Of a stretch of 64,000 nt of DNA, positions 52,126 to 63,600 are shown one piece after another (position 1 is the first letter of the stretch; each line of letters starts with the position of its first letter). A program made the position numbers and the translations under genes. A model generated the notes under the pieces. The model worked only from the letters and a program-made list of their open reading frames with translations, was not told where the DNA came from and did no database searches. Origin of the DNA: Adiantum capillus-veneris (taxonomy: Eukaryota > Streptophyta > Polypodiopsida > Polypodiales > Pteridaceae); NCBI GenBank assembly GCA_014529385.2, contig CM043971.1, positions 24,962,769-25,026,768 on the forward strand. The letters are read 5' to 3'.

Positions 52126-53490
52126 TAGATTAGGTCACATTGTGGGAAAAACAATAAAATTCCTGCGAGGTCTGTGGATACGTGGAGGCAGCACTCACTA
52201 TGTTCAGATATGGCGGGCGAATGAGAGCCGCCCTGTAGACGTGGATCCTGCCTGCGTTTTGGAACAAAAAGCTAGATAGCGGGGAACCAGAGAACTGCCT
52301 GCGCATGAGTAGTGCCCTTAAGCTATAAAAAGGTGAGCGAACCCTGTCGCTCACTTAGTTTCCTTCCAGTATTATTGCTGTCTATTCTAAGATATACACA
52401 TATAGCTATCATATTGGGTGTGGGTGATAGTCTTCGCCACAAGCATGGCTACTGGATGTGCTGTCAAGACCTTTGAGGTAACGAGACTGTTGCTATAGTT
52501 GTTTTTCTGTACTCATGGGATCTGAGAATGGAATGCATATATAATGCTAAATAAAGAATGGATACACTTAATTTGCCTACCTTTGTGCTTTAATGTACAC
52601 GCTTAAGCGGCTACGGGAGTGGTATACTGCTTACAGATTTTCTGACGATCTGTGCTATGCGTAGTAATTGCTAGATTGGAAATGGATACGCTGAACTTTT
52701 TCTAAGATTTGCATACTCTTCTGCTTAAAGGTGCACTCAAATGTTGATACTGATGGTTATATAGCTTACTGGTCATGAGGATAACTGTCCGTATTGATGT
52801 GTGATTGCCTATACTTATCAGCTATAGATACCCTGCATGACATTGTAGGGATTCATTTCTGTGATGGGAATAAGTGGTTTTCCTTACAGCTTTTGAGTAG
52901 GTTAGGAAAGTAGAATCGGTCAAAGACATGCTCTCTTTGAACATAAAGCATCTTGGTTTGCAATTGTTCTTCTGAGATTAAAGAGGGACTTTCATCTCCT
53001 GGCCCTACTCTGGAGCATCTCAAATGGTATATATATATATAAAAATCTGACTGGTCCTTCTGAAGTACCAGAACTATGGGGTTTTTTTCTGTTAGCTCTG
53101 AGAAGCATGTAGAGGAAATCTCTGATTGAAGCTCTGACCTGTTACGGCTAACCAGTATAGTTACCTGACGACTGAGGTCTTTCAGTGATACTGAAGATAT
53201 TTGAATTGTGGTCCTACTATTAAAAATACCCTCTTGTTATGGTCCTATGCTAAATAGTATGAAGCTCTGTTTTTTTGACTCATGCTGATACTGTAAAGTG
53301 TTACTGCTGACTGCGATTAGGATGTTTTGGGATGTGCTGTGACCCTAATCTTATCTATATTGTATGGCATATGGCTTACCTTGCCAACTATGCTGAGAAT
53401 GTCGTTTGTACAGAAATAAAAGTCCTTTGGCTTCAATTAGATCCACACATCTGAGTTTTCGGCTGCTTCTGATATACTACTATTGGACCG
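51916..53490. other. 1.6-kb insert between two halves of the D2 LTR
   Basis: It begins with (TA)n (51916-51938), has another (TA)n at 52094-52123, and ends where GTCATCTCTCT recurs. No transposase or terminal inverted repeats recognised. It holds a possible promoter and first exon (52323-52477). It could be captured host sequence, an unrecognised transposon, or the joint of two different D LTRs. Confidence 0.4.
52323..52477 (+). CDS. Possible promoter, leader and first exon, unknown gene
   Basis: CTATAAAAAGG (52323-52333) is a good TATA box. About 110 bp downstream, ATG at 52445 opens MATGCAVKTFE and then meets GAG|GTAACG, a plausible splice donor at 52477/52478. No second exon can be identified, so this is only suggestive. 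It could be the remains of a captured gene start. Confidence 0.25.
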
Positions 53491-53494
53491 GCTG

Positions 53495-53584
<90 letters not shown>

Positions 53585-53683
53585 CGTTCAGTTTAGTTTC
53601 TCTTTCAAGTGAAAAGTAACCTTGTGTTTGGCAAAATACTAGATCTGAGTTAAAATCCTTAAACCCTTCCATTGCACCTGACA
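53491..53683 (+). mobile_element. Family D LTR, 3' end
   Basis: GTCATCT(CT)n (tract 53501-53580), then CGTTCAGTTTAGTTTCTC, AAAAGTAACCTTGTGTTTGG and CCATTGCACCTGACA, the D LTR end (compare 50109). Confidence 0.75.
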
Positions 53684-53963
53684 CAAGCCCAGGGGCCTTT
53701 AAATATGTACTTGGGGGTCTCTCTTTGGCATTCTAGAGTGCAGGAAGCAGAGGAGCACCCGACTGTTGTACCTTGACCGAAGCAAGGCAAAAGAAATATT
53801 GAAAGGGCTGCGAGGGTTTTAGGCTATTGCTCTTTGGGAGTGGAACTCCCCACTCTGCCTCTCGGGTGGATTTTATCTCTTTCTCTCAGTTCAGATGTTT
53901 TGAAGTGCTAAAAGTCGTTCGAGTTTGTTCTTTTTAGTTGGCACATGGTGTCCTCGTGTTACA
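53684..53963 (+). mobile_element. Family B LTR, 3' part
   Basis: GGGGCCTTTAAATATGTACTTG, ACCGAAGCAAGGCAAAAGAA, GGGAGTGGAACTCCCCACTC and GGCACATGGTGTCCTCGTG, ending GTTACA. It is related to 42028-42299. The 5' end is cut at the D LTR boundary, and no primer site follows. Confidence 0.65.
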
Positions 53964-54357
53964 GTACCACTATTGGAGGGAGCACATTTGCAATCTGCAA
54001 CTATGCAATGATTTGCTTCTCCCTCAAGGCACACTTATAAAGAAACTTGTGAAAAGCAATAGAGTCCCCATAAGTAGGGCACCCCTAAGAGTAAATAGCT
54101 TGGTAGTTATTCTCCTTGCTCATGTGACTTGATTAACACTAATCAATGCTTAATTCTCTTTCACTATGCCTCTCTCATACTCTCTATGATTGTCTATGAT
54201 ACTTTGATTAGCTTGATTCTAACTAACGTACGATTTGCCACGCGTCCCCCATGTTTTACGCCTGAAGCAAGCACGTTAGCAGTACGGTCAATTTTACCAC
54301 GTTAGCGGATTCTTGGTCAGTTTTGCCATGTCATTGTCCGGCTAGTATGCCACGTCA
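53964..54357. other. Unassigned DNA
   Basis: No gene recognised. CACGTTAGC occurs twice (about 54272 and 54299), and GCCACG phrases recur. Confidence 0.4.
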
Positions 54358-55020
54358 TCAATTTTGTGATAGGGTGTGCAATGGTGAAGCAATCTCCACA
54401 TATTGTTTGATGAACCTCCTATAGTAAAGACACACACCCAAGAAGCTTCTCACATCATGCACATTCCGCAATGTAGGCCAATTGCGAATAGACTCAACTT
54501 TTGCTTGATCCATGCTAACAATCTTGGACGAAACAATGCGTCTCAAGAAGTGTATTTTTGGAAAAAGAACTCACTCTTCTTTCCAATTATTAGCAATCTA
54601 TGTTCACCCAGTGCGCTGTAAACACTTGTGTCAAATGTTCTTTATGCTCTTCTTGGGTGTTGGAGACAACAATGATGTCGTTGAAGAAGGTACCCACATA
54701 TTGTCTATGCTCTCGAAAGATCCTACCCATCACCTATTGAATGTTGTAGGAGCATTTGTGAGACTAAAAGGCATCACCAAAAAACTTTCCAAAGGACGTG
54801 GTGAATGTAGTCTTGTACATTTCTAGGAGCAATCTTGAGCTGATGATAGCCACTTTTAAGGACTCTTTGATTTGAAACCAGTAGAACCGTGTAATCTGTC
54901 AAGTATATCATCGATCCTGGGTATTCGAAACCTGTTTGTGAGTGATCTTATTAAGATCCCGTAATCGATGCACATCCTCTTAGGTTCGTCTTTCTTCTAC
55001 ATAGGTAGGACTAGTGAAGA
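54358..55020 (-). pseudogene. Gypsy reverse transcriptase relic
   Basis: On the minus strand, in order: KRMCIDYGILIRSLTN and FRIPRIDDILDRLHGSTGF (start of RT), FLVMPFSLTNAPTTFN, FFNDIIVVS (box; D-D reduced to N-D), and the connection segment AKVESIRNWPTLRNVHDVRS then FLGVCLYYRRFIKQYVEIAS at 54358-54546. It is a Ty3/gypsy RT broken by many stops and frameshifts. The loss of the first catalytic Asp shows long decay. Confidence 0.8.
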
Positions 55021-55520
55021 AAAAGATTAAGAACCTTGTTAGATCAAGCTTTTTTTTAAAGGTTGTTGAGCCAACTTGGCTCATTATTTCTTCCTATTGA
55101 GCTCGGCTTACTTTGTAAGGTGGTCGGTTAAGAGGGGTACTCCCTGGAGTCAAATCAATTTTGGGATCTTTGGTCTATTGAAGGTAGCTCACCTGGAAAC
55201 CTGTTGAAAAACAATCGGCATGAGTTAGATGCTCTGACCGCTCTGAAGAACTAGATTCATCCATAGGTTTAACAAAGATCAAGTAAGCAAAAGGACTCAT
55301 TAATTTTGAAATGGTCAAAGCCAATACAAGAGGCACAGACTCGTGCTTTAACTTTTACATCAATCACCACATCTTTGCCTTTGCTAGTCTTTAGTTGAAG
55401 CTTCCTAGCCTTTGCTTGAACCACTACATCATTCTTGTGATGCCAAGGCATCCCCAAGAGCACATCATACCCCTCAAGTGGTATGATATGGAAGTCCTCG
55501 TGCCCTATGTAACCCTAACG
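55021..55520 (-). pseudogene. Gypsy protease and linker relic (family B-like)
   Basis: The minus-strand frame MLLGMPWHHKNDVVVQAKAR (55463 down) matches the family B protease end in B1 (DVLFGMPCHNKND). Upstream sequence (to 55520) encodes more of the same domain. It precedes the RT relic at 54358-55020 in the minus-strand order expected for pol. Confidence 0.7.
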
Positions 55521-56269
55521 ATGCATGTGGATCTTGCCAATGAGAGGCATTACGGCGACTTCATGCCCTTGTGTCATCAGCACAATACTTATTTGTGGTC
55601 TCATATCCTCAAGCTGGACTCCAAGATGAGCCGCCATCTATGTAGAAATAAAGCTGCCTTGGCTTCAATGTTGAAAAAGATTAATGTTTGGGAAGACTCA
55701 AGGTTCTTTGGATGTAGGAGACAAACTTTTATTTCAAGATAATTGAGGTAGATTCTTGAAGGATACTAGAGGAGATAAGATCTTGCTTACTATACTAGGT
55801 TTATGTATTTCTAAGTTCCCATGTGGCCATACCTACATTACAAAATGTTTGCTGAGATTTGAGTACCTATGTCTCAATTATTTCCATATTTTAGTTAAGT
55901 TTGCTCAAGCTATATATTGTGTGGCATCATCTTTGAGAGGAAACTAGATTAAGTTGACATTGGCTAGTCAACTTGCTGAACCAATTATAACAAAGGGTGT
56001 GAGCATGTCCAACCGAGGCCTAAAGAGAGATTATTGACTCTTCAATGGGAATGGGATTCTTTCAACTTCTACTTCCAAGAGCAAGAGAGCTTTGTCTTCA
56101 TCAATCCTTGCTCATGTGGGTTTCTCATTGCCAGTCGTAGAAGCATAATTCACTATTGTGGTGGTTGGCATATCTCTCCCACATGTTGAGAGGTCCGTGG
56201 TACAAGTTGGTATGTTTGCAATTCGTGCACATTTTTGAGTGCCCATCACCTAAAGAGTGTGATAGAAAC
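55521..56269. other. Unassigned DNA
   Basis: No gene recognised. It may be further decayed pol of the adjacent minus-strand gypsy, but no motif remains. Confidence 0.35.
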
Positions 56270-57358
56270 TTGTTGGTTTTAAAGAGTATGTGCTAATTGT
56301 CTCCAAATTTGATTTTTGGTCTACTAAAATGATTTTCTCTTTAGAGTTGGCCCATTCTAGTGTGAGAAAATAAAGATAGTAAAAAGGGCTAATAATGCAA
56401 CATGGGTAGTAAAATGTATTCTAGGACTTGAGAGTTTCAGAAGGTGAATGCATTTTATAGAAGTGCCAACGGAATTTGATAAGGATTCAACAAGGATTTT
56501 ACGGGATGCAAACGGGATATCTTTGAGTCCAAAAGAGTATGAAATGGATCTCGAAAGCCTCTGAAAGTGGATAGTGTGGCTAACCAAAAGGTGAGAATGG
56601 GAGCCAAGGTGTTATTATCCGCACATGCAAATCTAAAGCTATGTGGAGATAAGGGATATGGTCGACAAGCCTCCCATGCCAGAGAGAAGTAAAAGGAGTA
56701 TTTCTAAAAATAGAAAACTGCGTCTACAAGATCTAGTTTGAGTTACTTTTAAATAACTGAAAAAATAATGTATTTTGGAAAAAATAAGCCACCTAGTGTA
56801 TTGGAAACGGCAAGATGAGCAACTTTTTTGTTCAGTGTTTTTTTATTTGAGAACCGCAAAAGGGAGATTTTTTTGTTTTTTTGCAAAGATTGCACTAGAG
56901 AGAGCAGTGGTACTTTTGTGTGCTTGGCTCATGAAGCTTCATGCAATCCTTAGTCTAATGAAAATTTTCCATGCTCTTCTCAAGGCTCATCATCTTCACT
57001 CCCTCTCCCGCACGAGTCTCCATGGCTAATTATACTGCTTATGCTAATTAACAATGGAATAGGTATTATTACTTCTTAATGCTTATGTATTCCTCTTTTC
57101 CAACCGGAACTTTTACTCAATCTCCATAGATCTTATCATCCGCGAGGTGTTTAAGGCCTTGAGATTGAGTCCTATGAGTTTATTGCAAATTAAAAGATGC
57201 TGTCGAATTTTAGAGTCTCCATCCCTCTAATTCGATTAGTAGGTAGTGTGATGTCATTGTAAGTAACCAAATGCTCTTCGATTGAAGATAACAATTAATA
57301 CAAATTCCTTTTAGAGGGGGGGTCGGCTCCAAAGAGTCCAACCCTCAACTGGTGTTGA

Positions 57359-57411
<53 letters not shown>

Positions 57412-57550
57412 AATATTGTGTTTCAATTCGTGTGTACATGGGTGATTGAATGCTGATGAAATTATGCATTTCTTTGCAAATGTTATGCTACATCATGCTT
57501 AGTTATACACAATGTAATTCATCTTCAATTAATCTCCAATTTTTTGCTGT
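56270..57550 (+). mobile_element. Family E copy 2, plus strand
   Basis: The inverted homologue of 45151-46402. GATTTTTGGTCTACTAAAATG, CCCATTCTAGTGTGAGAAAA, GGGAGCCAAGGTGTTATTAT, CTATGTGGAGATAAGGGATA, TTCATGCAATCCT, TCTTATCATCCGCGAGGTGT, GAGTCCAACCCTCAACTG and a (CT)n tract (57361-57409) all have counterparts there in reverse. It is diverged, with no identified primer site or target duplication. Confidence 0.65.
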
Positions 57551-58193
57551 TATACTGCCAATACTTTGACACTAATCATGAATGAAATCTATCCAAACCT
57601 GCACCTACTTTTGGGTGACGTATGGATGCCATAACTACTGTCTAGGCTATGCATGATAAAGGTGATAGTCTTATTCTTCCTATTTGGACAAGCAACAAAG
57701 TCAAGGTCGCATATTATCAAGTTTTCAAGCTGTACTAGTTTGGTTATGTTTTGCCTCTTCTGGTAGGTACATAGTAGTTTTCATTCTAGTCTTTAGCTAA
57801 CATTCAAGAATTTGTTCTTTCAGAAGTTAATGTGTGGACTCTGATTCTAGGATTGCGATGTCTTATCCTTGTTTGTTTGAATGTTTTTTTTATAAAGTTT
57901 CAGTTAAGTAATCTTCTTTAACTTATTTTTGTTAAGCCTCTTCTAAAAGCATTTTCAAATGAATAACGGTTTGTTTTTATTTAGTTTTGTTTAGTAACAA
58001 ACAAAGTGCTTTTTTTTAATCTGTTTCTTGTGTTCCTTGCTTTTTTATGTGGGTGTACTAGCCTCTCTTATAATTTGATAGTTCCAAACTTTTCTGACAA
58101 TTGTCCTTTTTGGAAGAAAGAGAGAGGCTTGCTAATTAGAATTTCGTCTTGAATTGGAATTTGACTTCGACACTTCTTTGTGCATCTTTGCAG
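57551..58193. other. AT-rich DNA upstream of the permease exon, probably intron
   Basis: T-rich, no motif. If the exon at 58194 belongs to a live gene, this is the 3' part of its first intron, ending in a good acceptor (TTTGTGCATCTTTGCAG). Confidence 0.45.
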
Positions 58194-58376
58194 ACTGTGA
58201 GTAAGGTGATGGGCATAGCATTTTCCACTGTCATGCTCTTTGGGGGTATCATCCCCTTTTATGGATTCAGCCTCTCTTTTGTTGGGCCTGTTGGGGTGGT
58301 GTGGGGCTGGGTAATCGTCAGCTTCTTCACATTCATGGTTGCCTTAGCTTTGTCAGAGATTTGCTCCTCTTTTCCG
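58194..58376 (+). CDS. Amino-acid permease (BAT1/GABA-permease type), one exon
   Basis: A 61-codon exon bounded by CTTTGCAG|ACTG and TTTTCCG|GTAAGC, both good splice sites. It reads TVSKVMGIAFSTVMLFGGII, PFYGFSLSFVGPVGVVWGWV, IVSFFTFMVALALSEICSSFP: transmembrane segments 1 and 2 of an APC-superfamily permease, with the G-x-x-P and ALSEICSSFP signatures seen in plant bidirectional amino-acid transporters. These move amino acids across membranes. The exon is free of stops and has phase 0 on both sides. The neighbouring exons (the short N-terminus, and the TGSLYFW-type continuation) were not found within the window. It is either a gene with very long introns, mostly outside this window, or an isolated copied exon. 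Confidence 0.8.
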
Positions 58377-59436
58377 GTAAGCATCATGATTATTCTTGCT
58401 ATCCACGTCACGTGTCCCCTTTACATGTAATCTGATGCGTAACTTATTTTGAAGTTAGACCCCCATGAGTTGCAAAGTTAATATGCCACCGATCAAAAAT
58501 TTGTGACAGTACTTTTGTTAAGGATTTGGGTAAGAGCCCTAGGGATATGGAGCTCGCGTCGAAGCTTAAAGGTAGAGACCATTTCCGTAGGAATGTAGGC
58601 AGGTTAACAACTCAACACATTCAACCCCTAGTTATGGGGACCATAGACTTCAGGGCCCCCACATTCTTTTGCAACTTTTGATGCTAGTGTTTTAGCTTCT
58701 CATTGTTGCTTTATCTCACTGGTTTCGCTTTTGGAAGAGTGAAGCATTATGAAGGAGAGGTTTACATCACTAGTAAAAACTATTCCATGTCATTTTAAAG
58801 CAAAGGAAGGGCTTGTGTTTCTCCATCCTTTGTTTGATTGGCATGTGCATCTGGTGTGTGCCGTAGGGCCAGAAGAAGCTCATTTCGCATAGCAATCAGC
58901 GGCGTGGAAGAAAAATCAGCGGCGTGGAAGAAAAGACATCATTGATGGATGACTCATATGAGCTGTGCTCCCTTTGGCCCCTTTGTGTTCTAGTACTATA
59001 GGTGAATGTTTTTCAGCAGTGAATCAAGTAGCATCTGTACAAACTGTAGTTATGGGAAATGGGAACAAAAATAGAAATGGTAATGGAGAAAAATTTGCAG
59101 TTTTGGGGAGTTCTTGGTAACCATAGCGATTAAAGAAAATGCAAATGGCAGTAGTATTGGAATGGGGAACCAAGAAAAATTGAAGTTTTGGGTACCTATG
59201 GCACATGCTCTCTGCGATGGTGGAATGATTGGAAGTTTTTTCCACAACACTGTTTTGTTTTGAGAACTAATGTATGTAGGAAACTCTCAAAATCACCTTT
59301 CCATCCTATGTTTTGTAGAGGTCCAAGTTCCTGCTGCAAGATTGGCCCCACTAGTTTGTGGATACTATTCTTATTGGTCTTACCTTTGTTGCCATTGCCT
59401 TGTGGTAGAAAGGGAGAACAAATGTGATGACCTTAG

Positions 59437-59507
<71 letters not shown>

Positions 59508-60021
59508 CGGTTGTCAGGTATCCTCTTTAGTGTCGTCTTTGGATGACCAGAGCTCCTCAATTGCTGCTCTAGCTTGACGGCAGAATCTAGACAGCCAATT
59601 TCCTAGTTCCCTGCAAAATTCTTGTGTACTATATCACTTTAATCTTGTCATCAGCTTTTTCTTAGTAAAGAAGTACATTATTTCCTTTTTGTGTGACCAC
59701 CCATCTGCATGTCCACAAATGGTATGGCTTTGTGTATTTCCAACTTATTATTTCATATAACGGTATGTGTTCATCTTCCTCTATCTCTTCTTCCTGGGGT
59801 ACATCCACAGCTGCCAACCTTCATTAAGACCTGCGTCTCGAATGAATTGAGTCTTGTCTTACCAGACGTTCTTCTTATTTGATTTTTCCTTTAACTTCTT
59901 GCATAAAGTTGTTTTTTTGCATGTGTACTCATCGAATTTGATACTAGATATATTTTATTGATGTTTGTGTTGCTCCATTGTTCTGTTTCTTTTCATTGTT
60001 CCTTCATTTGGGCTTCCAATT

Positions 60022-60025
<4 letters not shown>
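58377..60025. other. Sequence downstream of the permease exon, intron or intergenic
   Basis: No convincing exon. A weak candidate lies at about 59325-59430 (ILIGLTFVAIAL in one frame, followed by a stop). Otherwise T-rich DNA with a (CT)n tract at 59441-59504 and a short direct repeat of ATCAGCGGCGTGGAAGAAAA at about 58898 and 58917. Confidence 0.4.

Positions 60026-60070
<45 letters not shown>
60026..60070. repeat. (GA)n microsatellite
   Basis: About 22 GA units, 120 bp upstream of a short LTR. Confidence 0.9.
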
Positions 60071-60074
<4 letters not shown>

Positions 60075-60191
60075 AGTGCGAGCTATGCTTGCCAAGCTGC
60101 AGCAGCATGCAAGGCGTCTCTCTGCCTGCTAATTTCTTCCCGCTGTAAGTACAACTTCTGTCCTATTTGAGATGGCCCTCTCTCAGTTGCC

Positions 60192-60367
60192 TGTCACGGC
60201 CTTTTTTCCAAACTAGCAAGCTGAGTCTAACATCCCCCCTGTCAGACCAAGGGCCACCCTGGAGGTCCGGGCCAAGGGCCGGCTTCTAATGGAGACCGGA
60301 TCATAGGGGCAAGGCCTATAAAGGGAGGTTGGGCGGAGGATCGAGGTTAGGCAGTCCCAGGGTCTCA
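60192..60367 (+). mobile_element. Short LTR (176 bp), 5' LTR of a plus-strand element
   Basis: TGTCACGGCC...GGTCTCA with a TATA box (GCCTATAAAGGG, about 60315), followed by the primer site. TG...CA ends and length are of the TRIM/short-LTR type. No 3' LTR was identified in the 3.6 kb that remains. Confidence 0.75.
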
Positions 60368-60370
60368 TAT

Positions 60371-60382
60371 TGGTATCAGAGC
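60371..60382 (+). promoter_or_regulatory. Primer-binding site of the short-LTR element
   Basis: TGGTATCAGAGC, three bases after the LTR end. Confidence 0.88.
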
Positions 60383-61609
60383 ACAGGGGAAGGATGGAGG
60401 GATAGCTATGGAGGAGGAAAAAGGGAGGGATGCATGAAGCTCGCATGTTCTCTCTCTCTCTGACTCTATATCTCATTGAAGCTCGCATGGTTTCTCTCTC
60501 GTTCTCGGTTGAGTCATGGAACACCACCCCTTGCAGAGCCGACGACAGAGGAAGGGCACCGCGGGTACCATCCCTTGAGAGGGGGAAAACCGAGAGTTGG
60601 ACTTGAAGAAAATGACATGAGCTTGCTGTCTACGGGGTTGTAGGGCTCTGAGGAGCAATTTCCGAGACATGCTCGACACCTGGTGAGCATCACCTTGCTC
60701 TCCTGCTCTCGCTCTCTCTGTCAGCACAACAACAGCCCACCATAGCTCGTTTTAGAGCTCCTTTTTCATACACGGGCGCCCAGCCTTGGGCTTTTTTAAA
60801 ACCCTAAGCAAGGGTGCATGCCTACCCCGGGCACACACCCCTCAAGATCTCGCTTAGCCAAGCTCGGAGATCCGCGGCCGTTGAGTTTCCGAGTTGCATG
60901 AATCACGCGCTAGCAGCAGAGGCTGCATTCAACCATGGCCTTCCAAGGCATGGGGTACAACGGGCACGCTCCTGCGATGGCAGAAAATTCCGGTACGGCT
61001 GGAGTGAGAGCATAAGACCACAGGCATGCAAGACCACCATAACTATGCCATGCAAGGGCATGTAGGCAAGCATGCATATCGTGCAAAGCTATGGAAGCAT
61101 AATCTCATCAAGCAAAGGTGTCGTCAAGGGAAAATTGAAGTAGCTCGGCGTATGATGTATGGCTTCTAACGGCTGTGCGAAAGGACAAGCCATAAGGCTG
61201 ACACGACAAGTTTCTCGAGGGGATTTATAAGGTAAGCAACATATTTCATTTTTGCTTGTTACTTTGCTCAAGAAAATTGTTCATTTTTGGAATTGCACGA
61301 ACATATGGCTTATGCATATATGATATATTGGCACATCATTTGAGACAAGCACGGCTTGTGCTAAGCTATAGCAAGGCTTGGCAATATTACCAAAAACATG
61401 ATATTTTTGTTTTTGACCACACGTTGTGCAATAACCACTCCTAGTCAAGCAAGGCTTGAGTGAGAAATGCTTTTGTTTCCAAGCAAGGATTCTTCCCCTG
61501 CATTGCAAAGGTCATGGCATGGTAGTGCTTGAAATTCTCCTCGGGGCAGCCACCTCTCTAGATCCATCAAAGCCATGCCCCACACACATGTTCTTTCTTT
61601 ACCGCCGAG
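60383..61609. other. Internal region of the short-LTR element or unassigned
   Basis: Repeated GAAGCTCGCATG phrases (60437, 60478) and CT-rich runs. A more GC-rich portion (60780-61030) is followed by AT-rich DNA. No gag or pol motif found. Confidence 0.4.
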
Positions 61610-62010
61610 ATGGTAAAGAAATCCATTGACAGGATGAGGACAAGGAGAGCATATGATCACAATGGCCTAGTAGTAGAGCATTTTATACATGCCAAAGATC
61701 TGCTTGCAGAGCTTCTAGCAGTGATGTTCAACCGTGCCATGTGCAAGGGCCTACGTGATACTTGGAGTTTGTCTACTATCGTAGCTATCTGCAAGTCAGG
61801 GGGACCCTATGGAGATTGGGAACTACCGTACTATCATAATTGGACACACATTGGCACGGTTGTACGCTTCCATCCTTGAGCAACACTTGAGTAGACGGGC
61901 AGAGATCACTAGACTCATACGTCACGATTTGATTCAGCTAGATACCAGGAGCACATAGATACAGCTGATACAGGGTTGGGCATAAAGATCGCTTTCTATA
62001 GAGCACATCT
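61610..62010 (+). pseudogene. Non-LTR reverse transcriptase fragment
   Basis: MVKKSIDRMRTRRAYDHNGL, VVEHFIHAKDLLAELLAVMF, NRAMCKGLRDTWSLSTIVAI, CKSGGPYGDWE, then after a one-base shift RTIIIGHTLARLYASILEQH and SRRAEI. This is the finger/early palm part of a non-LTR reverse transcriptase (the K-x-x-x-A-x-G-x-D-G-L, LF-N and I-x-K-x-G, Y-R-x-I order). It stops short of the catalytic motifs. It is of a different lineage from LINEs A and B. Confidence 0.75.
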
Positions 62011-62479
62011 TCTCCAACTTGCAGAGGATGGATATGTGATCAGACCAGCCTATATGGACACTCATTCAACCTATGGGATACGACGTGCATCTTGGTTCAA
62101 AAACAATTGATATAAATCCTACTCTAGTCGAGCTAGAAATGTCCTCTTCTTCCATCGTACCAAACGCCGAGAAGCAATCCGTTACTGCCTGTGAGTGGTG
62201 ACTTCTAGAAGTTCCTCCCTCTGAAGTCAAGCTCTGCTCTCTACACTCCTCATCATATCAGCTATTTTGGGATATGCTCCTAGAATGTCGTCGCTGCCCA
62301 GGCTCACTGTGTGGGTATGCCTCTACTGTTGCATCCTGCAATGTCTCTATCAATGAGCTCCTCTAGAGGTCTCCCCGGATCCTCTGTGCATAAGCGTTTG
62401 TAGATACCGTCTATGTAGACAGAATCAATCTGCGAAGTAAAAATGTATCGGGTATGCGTAGATGTCTGTGCCAGTCAAG
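62011..62479. other. Unassigned DNA
   Basis: No recognised motif. Perhaps further decayed non-LTR sequence. Confidence 0.35.
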
Positions 62480-63600
62480 CTTTGCTGAACTAGAATGAGA
62501 CGGTAAATGTGAGGAGGGCATGATCTATTGCTGCCCTGATAGGCCTGGGCCTGATTGTAAAGTCTTGAGCCACATGTAGTGGAGAGTAGTAGGCATTCCA
62601 CCTGGCGACACACAAGGAGTTGATTTCTTCGCGTTCATCCTCATTTGCCACAAGCTTGTCAAGCTTCTCAATCATTTGATCCATGGCTTTGTAGACTTTG
62701 CCTATGCATGGCTGCATGACATCAATGACATGAAGCAGGTGGACAATGGGCTTCACCATAGCATCAAGTGTCTTCACCTTCTCCCACCATTTGGTATTGT
62801 CGGCCTTGGGTCTATACTCTTTGCTAGCCGCTGTGGAAGACTCTGGCATGCAGTTGTACTCATCAATAAGAAATAGCCCTCAGTGCTCCACAAGTGGACC
62901 AGCGGCCAAGCATCAAGAAGTTGTAGACAAAGATGGTTTCTGAATGCTTCAAGAGAGAGACGGCTCTGCTTTGAGAACCCATGCCTCACCTTTTGGTGGT
63001 TGAGGACAAAGGAGACCAAATGGTTGGCCTCATCAACAGTAAGAGCAATCCATGACAATGCCCCTATGTCCTTGAGACGGTTGTTGAGGCCATGTGCCAT
63101 GCAAAATGAGAAGGTGATGTGTGGGTACACGCGCTCGATTATAGCCCCAATTGCCCTATTTGATGCCTATCCTTCTGCAACCATGCCCACCACATTCTTG
63201 GGCTAAGCACGTCAGCGCCTTTCCATTGCTGGATGCATCATGAGAGTCGATGTAGTACATCTTTCTTCGAGAATAGGCCACCACGCCATGGATAGAACCC
63301 TTGTGGTTGTCACTCCATCCATCAATAATGAGGGAAACCCCATTGGTAGCCCATAATTTCTTGGTTCTCTCTGCGGGTTGAACTACACTTCACTTCTCTC
63401 TATCAAGCAAGGTTGTATGGAGTGTTTTCGATGATGGGGGCACAGAAGAGGGCCTACACACCTCAATTTTTGTAACTGTGGCCCAAGAGTACGGAGACCT
63501 ATTACAAATAGAGTAATCCAATCTATATGCAATCAAAGAGGCTTTGCAATGTTGCATAGAGTTCAAAGTTTTGCACTCACTGAGCCGCATGAAAGGCTTA
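62480..63600 (-). pseudogene. hAT-superfamily transposase, decayed
   Basis: The minus strand, from 63600 leftward, has VPPSSKTLHTTLLDREK (the usual start of the DUF659-type region), GVSLIIDGWSDNHKGSIHGV and YIDSHDAS (DUF659 core with the DGW-D motif), then TFSFCMAHGLNNRLKDIGAL (C-x-AH-LN-L-DI), NHQKVRHGFSKQSRLSL, and near the end DVMQPCIGKVYKAMDQMIEK and CVARWNAYYSPLHVAQDF (RW-x-x-x-x-x-x-LH-A). It spans the catalytic region of plant hAT transposases that have DUF659. Stops and frameshifts are frequent. No terminal inverted repeats were located. Confidence 0.78.

Noticed and set aside
51916-53490. Helitron (TC start, CTRR end)
   Set aside because: The 3' end lacks the required GC hairpin and the start is only a TA microsatellite.
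59000-59260. Possible further MITE beginning GTAGTTATGGGAAATGGG
   Set aside because: No inverted partner end and no 8-bp duplication could be found.
59325-59430. ILIGLTFVAIAL as a second permease exon
   Set aside because: A stop follows at once, no splice acceptor fits the frame, and it does not match the expected continuation of the exon at 58194-58376.
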